From: Pseudomonas veronii
Lineage (GTDB): Bacteria > Pseudomonadota > Gammaproteobacteria > Pseudomonadales > Pseudomonadaceae
Reading direction: 5' to 3'
DNA length: 64,000 nucleotides
NCBI RefSeq assembly: GCF_001439695.1
Contig: NZ_JYLL01000011.1
Coordinates: 1-64,000 of the forward strand
A model generated the notes under the pieces. That model did no database searches. It was not told the DNA's origin and was given only the letters and a program-made list of their open reading frames with translations. How positions within the stretch are numbered: the stretch's first letter is position 1; every line of letters begins with the position of its first letter. Positions 40,301-44,209 of the stretch are shown piece after piece. A program made the position numbers and the translations under genes.

Positions 40301-40870
40301 GCGGGATTGTTTGGGGCAGTTTATGATGGTGCAGCTGCTAGTATTGATTTAGCGCCAGTTAAGGGTGCAAAAGAGGCAGGTGCGGCTGGGAAGGTAGTAG
40401 ACGATATTCCGGCAACATCTCCACTTGCTCGGGATGGTTTGCGCGAAGACTTAGCGGCACAAGCCGGTATTCCTCGAGATATTGCTGGAAATCCTTCCAG
40501 TGTTTGGGGGAAATCAATAGATGATATTAAACAGTCGCTCACCATGGATGGCGCAACACTTACACCTAAAGTGAGAGCCAGTTCATCTGGTAATGCCCAG
40601 GTCTATACGGTCGAAGGTAGCACTACAGGGATTAAAGAAATTCAGTATAGTCCATCTACTATTGGGGATGATGTTTTGTCAACTCACAAAGGTGAGTACT
40701 ACAAGCTTACTTATGCTGATGGGAGCAAAGTTAAGGTTGTTGATCCTGTGGCTTACAGACCGACTTTTAGTAGCGGGAGCCCTATTTATGATGCTAATAC
40801 AAAGTATTTAAACCCTCAGGGGCAGAAAGTGGTATTTAACTCCTCCACCAACACGTGGGTGCCAGAATGA
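25361..40870 (+). CDS. cdiA: Giant filamentous hemagglutinin-type CdiA effector with C-terminal toxin
   Basis: The 5169-residue protein is built as a contact-dependent inhibition effector. Residues 1-47 are an extended signal region. Residues about 50-300 are the TPS secretion domain, with NPNF and NPYGVSCNGC motifs. Residues about 300-3050 are FHA-1 repeats of roughly 20 residues, marked by SLDN and GGEISS-like turns. Residues about 3065-3620 are a non-repeated section with Gly/Ala/Ser-rich stretches, the expected place of the receptor-binding and export-arrest regions. Residues about 3625-4510 are FHA-2 repeats (AGRDVNL type). A pretoxin domain ends at V4797-E-N-N4800. The last 369 residues are a lineage-specific toxin region with no family I recognise, ending in a basic/aromatic domain (GEYYKLTYADGSKVKVVDP). 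Base composition becomes AT-rich near its 3' end. The stop overlaps the next start by ATGA. Confidence 0.93.
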   Translation: MDVRQFAFLARQPSAALKNRTSFLGLPKRGLALILVNAMFWQPLLAQADGIVVNAPGTTLAQAGNGVPIVNIAAPNAAGLSHNQFHDYNVGAQGLILNNATDRTQSTQLGGIIVGNPNFTGQAASTILNEVNGGSPSQLRGYTEVAGQAAHVIVANPYGVSCNGCGFINTPQVTLTTGQAVIENGKVSRYQVDQGSVSVDGDGLNASNVGQFEIITRAAHINAQIQAQKLTVVAGRNDVDASTLNAAARAADGSAAPALAIDSSALGGMYAGTIRLVGTEAGVGVKLAGNMVAGGDIRIDANGHLNLGQTSAGNALNVTAQSLETQGAVYAGTDLAIKAQGDLSNTNNLAARDSITLDSGARLSNSGIIEAGVNADNSRNANGDVRLTAQTLDNTGNTIIASRDLTVNAAALVNQHGTLSAGRQAQVSADQVDNTNQGRIISAGSLGLTASQLLNNTGGLLSGTGNLNGTVGQLLNNAGELSSVGQVSLQVASLDNVAGLVSAGQALSLNASGALNNQGGRIAAGQAVQLTAGALDNSQKGALTSQGTLDLASGLVNNSAGGQISSTQGLHANLGSLDQHDGGRFYSTADMSLNLNSGLLDNRNGLLNASGQLTLKGLNTVNNHQGEISSAHGFSLAANSLDNGAGKLLSDQALTVQIAQVLNNGAGVISANGLQVAVGSLDNTAGRVASQSDVSLDLNRGQLTNLGGVINAPGQLLLSHLNGVDNRNGEISSTTSFSLLADNLDNSNGKLLSAQALTVHIAQALENAKGLVSAQALEVHGASLGNVGGTLSATGGLAVQVDGGLDNRNGQILAHTASVTVGALDNRQGQVQGDANLSLVGAGAIDNRQGTLATGQAFDLSAASLDNTNGSLTSNGQLTAQIAGQLLNQTGLFAATGDLQLSAASLDNRSLGRIIGKANSRLAVGQLDNRGGEVSSVNDLSVTGTGVDNSQGGHLLAGGALQLTLDRLDNQLKGILSGQHTVSINAGSLDNSGQGSVYAKDDLSLLLRNQFNNGQGVVRSDSRFSAQMGNLINDGGRISSAGPWALTSQSAVSNKGGELLSAAGLMLTSASLDNSVAGHLIGDGAVRVVTGALNNQGGRLTSADRLDLSAAQVDNSGAGRIASTQALNASVTGLDQHAGGQLYSTASLTLDLNHGLLNNAGGLIHAPGALLLNHLDNVDNSGGEISSAQAFTFAAQNLDNSAGKLISDQALTLTVAQLLTNLNGEISAAGLKAQAGTLDNTHGLLSSSTDLGLTVAGYLVNDNGEVSSAGASVVNAATLSNKRGQMLGDNSLDLNVSGALGNNGGTLGAGQRLQVKSASLDNSQSGSLVSDGSLSATVDGLLDNHARGSVQAKGAVDIQSASLDNRTGAIRTNGNLNLHTGQVDNRQGVINSKQALGFVGQSLNNSNGLTSATGPVQLAFDTVSNDKGRIASQGDLDATLGALTQQGGELVAQGNLTLNANTLDNRNGGLVAATKALKLSIDSVDNRVGEISSQQSVSLSGQYLDNSGGKLLAATALELAVAQVINQAKGLVFAQDAHLVGTRLDNTQGSVAAQHSLAIQLAPAMLPGASLINAGGTLSSEGGLTLLGQRLDNTGGKVSSAGLLSVTSAGDLLNLGGTFDSAQGLALSSASLDNSQQGLIKSDGASSITTGQFNNATGGQLTSTGKLDLTAAQVNNGGRIASADVLSANLTGLTQQNGQLFSNTQLNLNLNGGDLSNSGLINAPILLLSNLGNLSNQGGEISSQNAFSLAARSLDNSNGKLISNQALTLTADQQLGNVNGHISAVGFTARSTQMDNTDGIISSHDGVDISARDLLTNLRGSLVGDGSLLLTTASLDNRAGQVAGKADTTLNAGVINNQKGQVISTDTLHLRGASLDNRTGLVGATNALKLDVGSVDNRAGELNGSADVSVNGQQLNNSDGGKLFAANALSLVVDQLLNRTLGQLNGQRVTLTGSTLDNSGGKVFSQQPLVLNLTGDVNNTQGLLSSESQLTLNAANLINAQGSVSSAQDLTLGLSGQVNNLGGELVTDGALNLHSAGLGNGQGNISGKGALALVTGDLTNQSGSISSGDTLSLTAGQLSNGGSIGSHNALTASVTGLDQQGGKLFSNGALTLDVNNGLLSNTDGLINSAGLLQLNHLTDVTNHNGEISSGQAFTLVAQNLDNSNGKLLSNQWLTLRVNQTLSNIKGLIGAASLDAHAASVDNSNGTLNSRGDLQLTSDGLLNNTGLGLIHSQGNLNLTAGSLNTGSGGEVSALGTLDLSTSALTSANGRVTGEQRVTLDLNNGDLDNHGGLILGKGPLAINHLRDLNNQGGEVSSQQNLVLAARALDNSAGKLISSQALTLGAANLINANGLVSGWQSLGFAGGSLDNRNNGTFSSRSGAMAVNLTGALLNSGAGALVSQGRLDISAASLDNSGGGILSSAAGQGLTVSGLLNNSGGGLIDSGATLDVQAATLSNDAGALNAQQALAVNANDLGNAAGTLASNGAMTLNLLGNLTNTNGKLASAGPLLLQRAAQVNNQGGQIVSQNLLSLFAGAIDNSQHGTLAGTGSVAINASGAVQNNADGLIYSQGADVQLRAAGLANSRGVVQGQNGLTLNISGDVDNQSGKLIAQTGDLTLNANNLDNRGGTFASLNGALQAQIVGVLRNGYDLNNNRQGGTVQGQRLNLQAAMFDNYGGRVSAQGGDALVTTGNFDNRNGGLYATGLVSVSGNDFDNSGDNDGQIAGQQIDLSLRGALNNRLGVVESQSTLKVSAASLDNGNGRLRALGNAGTTEFAIGGLLDNTNGVLETANSNLILGAGSLQNVGGSVLHVGNGNFTIAPSNLNSVGGSLVTRGGLTIAQDTWTNSSVIQAGRLTVNVNTLNQTADGQLLASSALTGTGENWSTNGLIASDGSLDLHLGGTLNGAGRITSQGDLSLSAAQLNLSNTASVAGGGLTSANITGTLNNAGRLTSANDLIINAGAINNTATLGSAQKLTATSGALLNDHGLIFSGGDMSLRVDTLTNSYADVYSLGNLSIDRDGQGGLATQILNSSSSLQSDGNMSLAASTIQNVRAVLTTSAGGIYTASITEFPCIEGPNYAGDCSGKQNHLWQIDQREKLEVTASSAASSITAGQNLSIAGGDVVNASSTIGAGGNLGVVANNLTNSGVETGETDTWRLFVSERTRHPEMWYDAAAAFNNRYSVGGAAYNASDLSGLAGAMAGFIGITEAERTVLRRVTQISAGDQTYAGVIQAGGAVNVKAQANIDNSVVRPGFTYVGAGAKTGTGAAGASGAGAFSTRITVNGQLPPDLAQRQINPLTLPGFSLPTGQNGLFRLSGQGSSAPAQGNNAPGWSVSGASLQLDQHQITTPTHQGRVIQINAPTQDAAGSLQLNLATRQASGIGASSSGVGTIGDGGGASIQTPGRSSAADASQVVAIGTQNAGGGAASSAVVASHPNLDLPAQATDHGSTVVVNAPSIPGVTPVAPAATTGDKPSPVASQSIARVQGLPGTQPVSQPQKYLIETNPVLTDLKQFMSSDYLLSGLGYNPDDSAKRLGDGLYEQRLVEQAVVARTGQRFIDGQNTDSGMLKYLMDNAIRSKQQLGLSVGVSLTSAQVAALTHDIVWLEEEQVNGENVLVPVVYLAQANNRLAPDGALIAGNDVNLIAGQNLDNVGTLRASNNLSAQAGNDLTNSGLIQAGNRLNLLAGNTIVNTAGGIIAGRDVNLTVTQGDILNERSVTSHDSSSGYRTEHTDSVDSAARIEAANNLSLQAGRDVNSVGGVMSSGADTTLKAGRDVNLISAEGTNSNTVSGLFKNSSVTQYGSRVDAGGDLKVQAGRDISAVASEIDAKRDVTMSAVGDLSLSSAADESHASFTSKKVKSKEDHVSQVSTTVKAGGDVALSAGQDLALTASRVTAGDEAYLYAGKDLNLAAAEDSDYSYYSKTKKGSWGKKSSKMSESENDVAVGSSIQAQGKTTVVAANDINLTGSTINSDKGALAVLAGHDVNLTGAENRESSASAKSKSGGFGLSSTSKMSSDSQSSTSLTGSTLSGDTTLVQAGHDIAVSASNVVSTEETNIQARNSVRIESDAESFSAQHSQSTKKSGLLSTGGIGVTLGSSQNTYKQGTESASQKGSTVGSVMGDVNITAGKDLTVKASDVVAGKDIKLVGQNVNILDAANDSTTCTSQESKKSGLTLALSGVVGEAVNTAVQTAQDAIHENDTRLSALQGVKAGLSGYQAYQGAQALESGAQAGEFVGISISLGGQKSSSKQIQEQSVSQGSNLTAGGNLSLVATGNGQPGATGGDITVQGSKLQAGTDLLLSAAQDINLRSGTNTQSLDGSNKSAGGAIGVSLGVSDSGAGLSIFANGNAGAGKEKGNGTTWTETTVNAGNKLTLDSGRDATLVGAQANAQQIVADIGRNLTLSSQQDTDRYDSKQTNVSGGASFTFGSMSGSASLSVSQDKLKSNFDSVKEQTGLFAGKDGYQISVGEHTQLDASVIGSTASADKNKLTTGSLGWTGLDNKADFSSQHQSVSGGTGGDASTQFLGNMGSMLLVGANHDGHESSTTYAAISDGQLTIRDKDKQQQDVNTLSHDVEHANNALSPIFDKEKEQQRLRQAQLIGDIANQSMDIIRTQGTIEAAKAAQAHLTDEQKNMPGANPDASYKDRKAYVDMLQGTDAYKSTMAAYGTGSDLQRAAQAVTAAVQGLAGGNLAQAVVGASAPYLAGIIKDNTGDNLEARIMAHAVLGAVLAKSQQNSALAGATGASIGELVAYELYPNKPIDQLSEAEKQKVSALSTLAGGLAAGIVAGNSSDAVAGGIAAKNAVENNQLRGSEGITLAQEQAEYKKRNCGGTSSSRCDELSKNIKELLARDSSVLKDMPAVEGDIGTDPGSRPQPGQLVSCALSGNGVCVVSDRTVKTDLGDEWALEPASDAQSITHKAEVATTVAAQKAYLDEFSKETFAAGCGGMGLAGIACQTYMASGGKNPITGEVATTTERFGFGLQAVLNSAGLFGAVYDGAAASIDLAPVKGAKEAGAAGKVVDDIPATSPLARDGLREDLAAQAGIPRDIAGNPSSVWGKSIDDIKQSLTMDGATLTPKVRASSSGNAQVYTVEGSTTGIKEIQYSPSTIGDDVLSTHKGEYYKLTYADGSKVKVVDPVAYRPTFSSGSPIYDANTKYLNPQGQKVVFNSSTNTWVPE
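27087..32470 (+). repeat. Higher-order ~110-residue modules inside the FHA-1 region of cdiA
   Basis: Beyond the 20-residue FHA repeat, a longer module recurs at about 27087-27418, 27438-27726, 28759-29090, 30437-30760, 31649-31975 and 32191-32470. Full copies begin LDQ..GG..(Y/F)S and continue with LNHGLL, a variable linker, GGEISS, LDNS.GKL.S.QALTL and a closing DN..G. Copies 2 and 6 lack the opening LDQ part. The regular order suggests duplication of a unit of about 330 bases. Confidence 0.7.
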
Positions 40871-41439
40871 CGTCATCTAACGATTTTTCAATATCTTGGG
40901 TGGCACCAATCGTGCCATCCGTCTCTCTTGCAGGTATACCGCTGGATGTGAGCGCGGAAGTGCTGGAACGTGTGCTGCTTAAGTATTTGGTTGATGCGTC
41001 CAGTCTATTGTACAAGTTTGAAAATTCGCCGGACCTTCTATTGAGAACGCATGGTCTGGATGAGCTTGGAAATGGAGGCTACTCTTTTTCGCTATTTAAT
41101 GATGCAATTATTAATGGTCTGCTAAAAGGAACTCCAGCTCTATCAATAATGGTTAGAGCGGGAAAGGTTTATGCTGTTAAGGTTTACGATTTTAGCTTTT
41201 CTGGGGAGTTTGCACGGGAGTTTGTTTATAAGGGGTTTTTGCCGGCTGGTATTGGCTTGGGTAGTTTGGTTTCGGATCTATTGCCATTTACATCTTTAGA
41301 GTTTGATAGTGCTGAAGAGTGGTTCTATACCGATCAAAGCTATGGTGGACTTGAAGTTACCGGCTGGGGGGTTCCTCTAGAAGATCATCCTGATCAAGTT
41401 GTTACTGCTTTATGTGTGATATCAGGAGCGATTGCTTAA
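40867..41439 (+). CDS. cdiI: Probable CDI immunity protein
   Basis: The 190-residue acidic protein has no recognised domain. Position identifies it: its ATG overlaps the cdiA stop codon (ATGA), the classic cdiA-cdiI arrangement, and it is AT-rich like the toxin-coding end of cdiA. There is no signal peptide, so it should act in the cytoplasm by binding the cognate CdiA C-terminal toxin. The protein has conspicuous aromatic patches (EEWFYTDQSYGGLEVTGWGV). A GTG four codons upstream is in frame but less likely. No sequence relation to the later immunity-like ORFs is apparent. Confidence 0.8.
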   Translation: MTSSNDFSISWVAPIVPSVSLAGIPLDVSAEVLERVLLKYLVDASSLLYKFENSPDLLLRTHGLDELGNGGYSFSLFNDAIINGLLKGTPALSIMVRAGKVYAVKVYDFSFSGEFAREFVYKGFLPAGIGLGSLVSDLLPFTSLEFDSAEEWFYTDQSYGGLEVTGWGVPLEDHPDQVVTALCVISGAIA

Positions 41440-41454
41440 GTCTAAGGGATCCCT

Positions 41455-41478
41455 CAGGGTCTGACCCCTATTTCCCCT
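41455..41478 (-). repeat. GGGGTCAGACCC-type short repeat at a cassette junction
   Basis: On the minus strand this reads AGGGGAAATAGGGGTCAGAC, then CCT. Similar AGGGG(A/T)CAGA motifs occur at 42991-43004 and 44035-44047, each at a boundary between toxin/immunity cassettes. In many proteobacteria such motifs accompany REP-type transposase elements, but no transposase is present here. Confidence 0.45.
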
Positions 41479-41485
41479 GGGTAAA

Positions 41486-42154
41486 ATGGCGCTGAAGGAC
41501 GGTGTCGAGCTCGGTGAGCAGATCGCAGAGCTGGATGCGAAGACGGCGAAGAACTGGAGTACGGACGGCGGTCAGGGTGATTGGGAAACGACGCAGCTTC
41601 CAGATCGGCCGGTAATTCCGAAGCGTGATCCGATCGTTTCGGGTATCCCTGCCATTGGTGAGCTATCTGGTGTCGAGCCAACCGCAGGAGGTTTTGTCAG
41701 TTCAGCCAAACTGAATGCGGGAGGGTATGCTATTACCGATCTCACTCCAGCAGAAAAAGCGCTGGCGCAGCAGGTTACAGATGGGCTCGACAAGTCAGGT
41801 GCTCTGACCGAAGAACTGGTGGAATCCGTATCACAACGGCAAGGTCTTAAATCTTTAGAGGGTGGCAAGTACGGAAGTAATAACGGATTTGATCATGTGT
41901 ATATGAGTGCTGATGGTAAATCGGTAATTGTCTTGGATTCGAAACAAATAACTGGGGGGGGTTCGTTTTCTCGTGATGCTAACGAAGTTGTTCAAATGTC
42001 TGACTCGTGGGTAGAGAAGGTGCTCGGACGTCTGGATAAAAGCTCCGAGGCTTATAAAGCGGTAGACAAGGCGCGTGAAAATGGTAGTTTGGTAAAGGGT
42101 GTGGCGGGTGTTGATCGCAGTTCAGGTCAACTAATAATTGCTAAGTTGAAGTGA
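41486..42154 (+). CDS. Displaced (orphan) CdiA C-terminal toxin with PD-(D/E)XK-like nuclease domain
   Basis: The 222-residue ORF lacks a signal sequence and TPS domain. It starts in a pretoxin-like segment (ALKDGVELGEQIAELDAKT, GDWETTQLPDRPVIPKRDP) and continues to a C-terminal domain containing NGFDHVYMSADGKSVIVLDS, then KQ. This is the D...(D/E)xK arrangement of restriction-endonuclease-fold CDI toxins, which cut DNA or tRNA. No good Shine-Dalgarno precedes the ATG, so it may be silent unless recombination joins it to cdiA. An immunity gene follows after ten bases. It is best seen as an orphan cdiA-CT/cdiI module. Confidence 0.75.
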   Translation: MALKDGVELGEQIAELDAKTAKNWSTDGGQGDWETTQLPDRPVIPKRDPIVSGIPAIGELSGVEPTAGGFVSSAKLNAGGYAITDLTPAEKALAQQVTDGLDKSGALTEELVESVSQRQGLKSLEGGKYGSNNGFDHVYMSADGKSVIVLDSKQITGGGSFSRDANEVVQMSDSWVEKVLGRLDKSSEAYKAVDKARENGSLVKGVAGVDRSSGQLIIAKLK

Positions 42155-42164
42155 GAGTGATCAA

Positions 42165-42974
42165 GTGATTTCTTGGAGTCGATACGGCAAGCTCGAAATT
42201 AACGCGACATCTAGAATTGAACACGTAAAAAGCCACCTAGATGGCGGATTTAACTTGGCTGGCTACATTGCCAATATAAAAACTGGGCAAGGTGATCCTG
42301 TCGCTTGTTTGGATCGCTTGTCTTCTCATGCGTATGCTCAAGCTATAGAGGAGTGGTTTGGCAATTCATCATTGGAAAAAATGAAAGCTTGGTTTTTTAT
42401 AGCAGACAGTCTTCGCCAGTATCGGTATTCACTGAAAACCGACAAAATGAACTTCATGTTGAAGACATTTGATTTTTTGGCTAGCTTGGTTTCTGATAAT
42501 GAATCCCTGATTAGTTGGTTCTGTAATAACGACGACATCGTTGATACTAAAAGAATTCAGGCCACTACTACCGCAGATTTTGTAGCCTATCAAATTAGAT
42601 TGGCTGTTAAAGGAGACTTTACTCAGTTGCGCGACCGTTGTGCCAGGATGATTGCGCACCCACCTTCAGGACCGAAGAAAAGATTTATGCTGGACAATGA
42701 GTTCTTCATTGCGCTGGCAGAGGGCGATAAATCAAAAATGGAATCTGTTTTGCGCGAGCTGACAACACCAGCCTCAATAAAGAGAAGGTTTGATAGTGAG
42801 AACGGTTATTCTGAAGGTCTGATTTCAACTTTTGGTGTCATCTACGCAAAAATTGCCTGGAGACATGGTTATGAAGTCGTCGTCGATACACCATACATCC
42901 CATCAGAGTGGTTACCTGTGAAACCCCTAGCTCATTATGATGCTCATTATGAGTTTTTAAAGAGAGAAGTTTGA
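42165..42974 (+). CDS. Immunity protein of the orphan toxin module (Imm49-like)
   Basis: The 269-residue cytoplasmic, mostly helical protein starts at a GTG ten bases after the orphan toxin, with GAGAGTG upstream. Its length, helical character and C-terminal DTPYIPSEWLPVKPLAHYDA segment resemble Imm49-type immunity proteins, which commonly pair with polymorphic toxins. The family assignment is from memory of the pattern and is uncertain. It would neutralise the nuclease encoded just upstream. It is AT-rich compared with the chromosomal background. Confidence 0.68.
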   Translation: MISWSRYGKLEINATSRIEHVKSHLDGGFNLAGYIANIKTGQGDPVACLDRLSSHAYAQAIEEWFGNSSLEKMKAWFFIADSLRQYRYSLKTDKMNFMLKTFDFLASLVSDNESLISWFCNNDDIVDTKRIQATTTADFVAYQIRLAVKGDFTQLRDRCARMIAHPPSGPKKRFMLDNEFFIALAEGDKSKMESVLRELTTPASIKRRFDSENGYSEGLISTFGVIYAKIAWRHGYEVVVDTPYIPSEWLPVKPLAHYDAHYEFLKREV

Positions 42975-43360
42975 TGGGATATGAATGGATAAAAGGGGAC
43001 AGAGTCTGAGGAATCCCCACAAACCTACTCCAGTCTCTGAGATTGCCGGCGCACTTCATCGCGCAGCAATAGCTCCATATCCGCCAATTTCGAGCAGGAC
43101 AATCCGGTGGTGGAGCATCTCAAGTATTCGAGGCCGAGACGCCAGAGTGAGAGCACCAGTTTATGCCTGATGCTGTTGCTCTGGAAGTGACGTGACCGAC
43201 CTGTCGTTCGAGCAGAGGTTATCCATACATGGAGACCTCAATAAAAATAGGTGCTCGCGTGACGAATGTCCTACGACACGGCGCCAGGTCCTATGTGCGC
43301 AAGCCGATGGCCATGAAACGCTGATGGTAGAAACGAAAAAATGCGCCCTTCGCGTATATA
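42975..43360. other. Gene-poor cassette junction
   Basis: This gap holds no convincing gene. It begins with AAAAGGGGACAGAGTCTGAG (42991-43010), one of the recurring junction motifs. The next 200 bases contain only short degenerate frames in both directions, such as a 61-codon ORF from 42985, that look like remnants of deleted toxin or mobile-element sequence. I see no intact transposase. Confidence 0.5.
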
Positions 43361-43474
43361 GGTAAAGCAGATCCGGTCACCACTTCGCCTTTTCAGGCTT
43401 CGGCCCGCCTTGCGCGAGCACCCTTTCGGGCCAGGGGACGTTCAAATCTCAACCGGTTAGTCGTCCCCTTTTTT
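43361..43474 (+). ncRNA. Candidate structured RNA (C4/P4 CI-like antisense RNA?)
   Basis: The stretch has several compact hairpins with UUCG-type loops (CACTTCGCC, GGCTTCGGCC, CCCTTTCGGG). It has a long pairing GGCCCG (43402-43407) with CGGGCC (43427-43432), then a tRNA-like GTTCAAATC and a closing stem AGGGGACG (43433-43440) with CGTCCCCT (43462-43469) followed by a T-run. This arrangement recalls the phage P1 C4/P4 CI regulatory RNAs. The last stem with its T-run would also serve as an intrinsic terminator. It lies 17 bases before the orphan immunity-like ORF. The family assignment is tentative. Confidence 0.45.
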
Positions 43475-43490
43475 CATTAAAGGCTAAACA

Positions 43491-43937
43491 ATGATTATGC
43501 GTTTAGAAATGGTTGGAAAAAGCCTTGTAAAAAAGCTGAAAGTGGCTAGTAAAGAGCAACGGCGAAGTGCGGTTAAAGTTGCTTGTGAACTTGCTTTTCA
43601 GACAAGCTCAGTAGGCGTGCCTGTTGTTGCTGAGTCCCTTGCGCAACTACGATTTGGTAATAAGCTTACGACTGAGCAACTATCTGAGCTAGATGCTTTG
43701 GCTGAAAAGTTAGATGAGCAATATTTTGATTTGCAAGACAGTCTGAATGAGGGGCAGGAATTAGGTATGGAGGCCCTTCAGCTGTTTAGTCAAGCGCGGG
43801 CTGTATCGGCGCTGTCCTTAGCTGGTGGAGAAGATTCGCTTATGGCAACGACCGAAGCAATATACGAGGCATTATCAGCCGTTGATGATGGAAGTTGTAT
43901 TTTTAAAGCCGTACTTTCAATCTTGTCAGAGTCTTAA
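43491..43937 (+). CDS. Small orphan immunity-like protein of unknown family
   Basis: The 148-residue, mostly helical protein is acidic in its C-terminal half (LSELDALAEKLDEQYFDLQD, DSLMATTEAIYEALSAVDDG). It has no signal peptide and no domain I can name. Its position at the end of a CDI cassette array, its size and its AT-rich composition suggest a further CdiI-type immunity gene whose toxin has been lost. No toxin-like ORF precedes it, only the structured RNA candidate. It could confer resistance to a rival's toxin, but this is inferred. Confidence 0.55.
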   Translation: MIMRLEMVGKSLVKKLKVASKEQRRSAVKVACELAFQTSSVGVPVVAESLAQLRFGNKLTTEQLSELDALAEKLDEQYFDLQDSLNEGQELGMEALQLFSQARAVSALSLAGGEDSLMATTEAIYEALSAVDDGSCIFKAVLSILSES

Positions 43938-44064
43938 ACGGTAGATTTTTTGCTTCAGCTGATACCCGGCGCATGCTTGCGCCGGCACTTTCAGTGATTG
44001 TTGAGCCCTATATGCCCCCTTGTTGTACCCATGGAGAAGGGGACAGATTTATTTATAGTGAACT

Positions 44065-44197
44065 GATCGCACGCGCCATCGACGCGGTTACCAACCAGAC
44101 GCAGCAGGGCGTCCAGACCGTCGATGAGTTGTATACGATCGGCAGTCGCCCGCAAGGCTTGCTGGGGCAATTCAAAATCTGAGGCTGCCCTGCAGGG
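44065..44197 (+). pseudogene. Duplicated 3' fragment of the chemoreceptor gene (right island boundary)
   Basis: This encodes the last 38 residues of the chemoreceptor at 21641-23314, with three residue changes (IARAIDAVTNQTQQGVQTV and onward to GLLGQFKI), then the same stop context and CCTGCAGGG. It differs from the source at five of 133 bases by my alignment. It starts abruptly after AAGGGGACAGATTTATTT (44037-44054) and has no start of its own. It marks the right edge of the CDI island, and convergent tcuC follows after 12 bases. Confidence 0.9.
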
Positions 44198-44209
44198 ATA
44201 CCGCGCTTA

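Noticed and set aside
42985..43170. 61-codon ORF in the cassette gap
   Set aside because: There is no ribosome binding site, homology or sensible composition. It probably arises from remnant sequence.
23330..44064. Classical transposon or prophage origin of the CDI island
   Set aside because: I searched for transposase, integrase, tRNA att site or phage genes inside the island and saw none. Only the direct repeat and short junction motifs support mobility.
43973..44182. A 69-codon ORF as a separate gene
   Set aside because: Its C-terminal half is just the duplicated tail of the chemoreceptor, and the first half is unrelated filler without a ribosome binding site. It is better described as a repeat-derived fragment.
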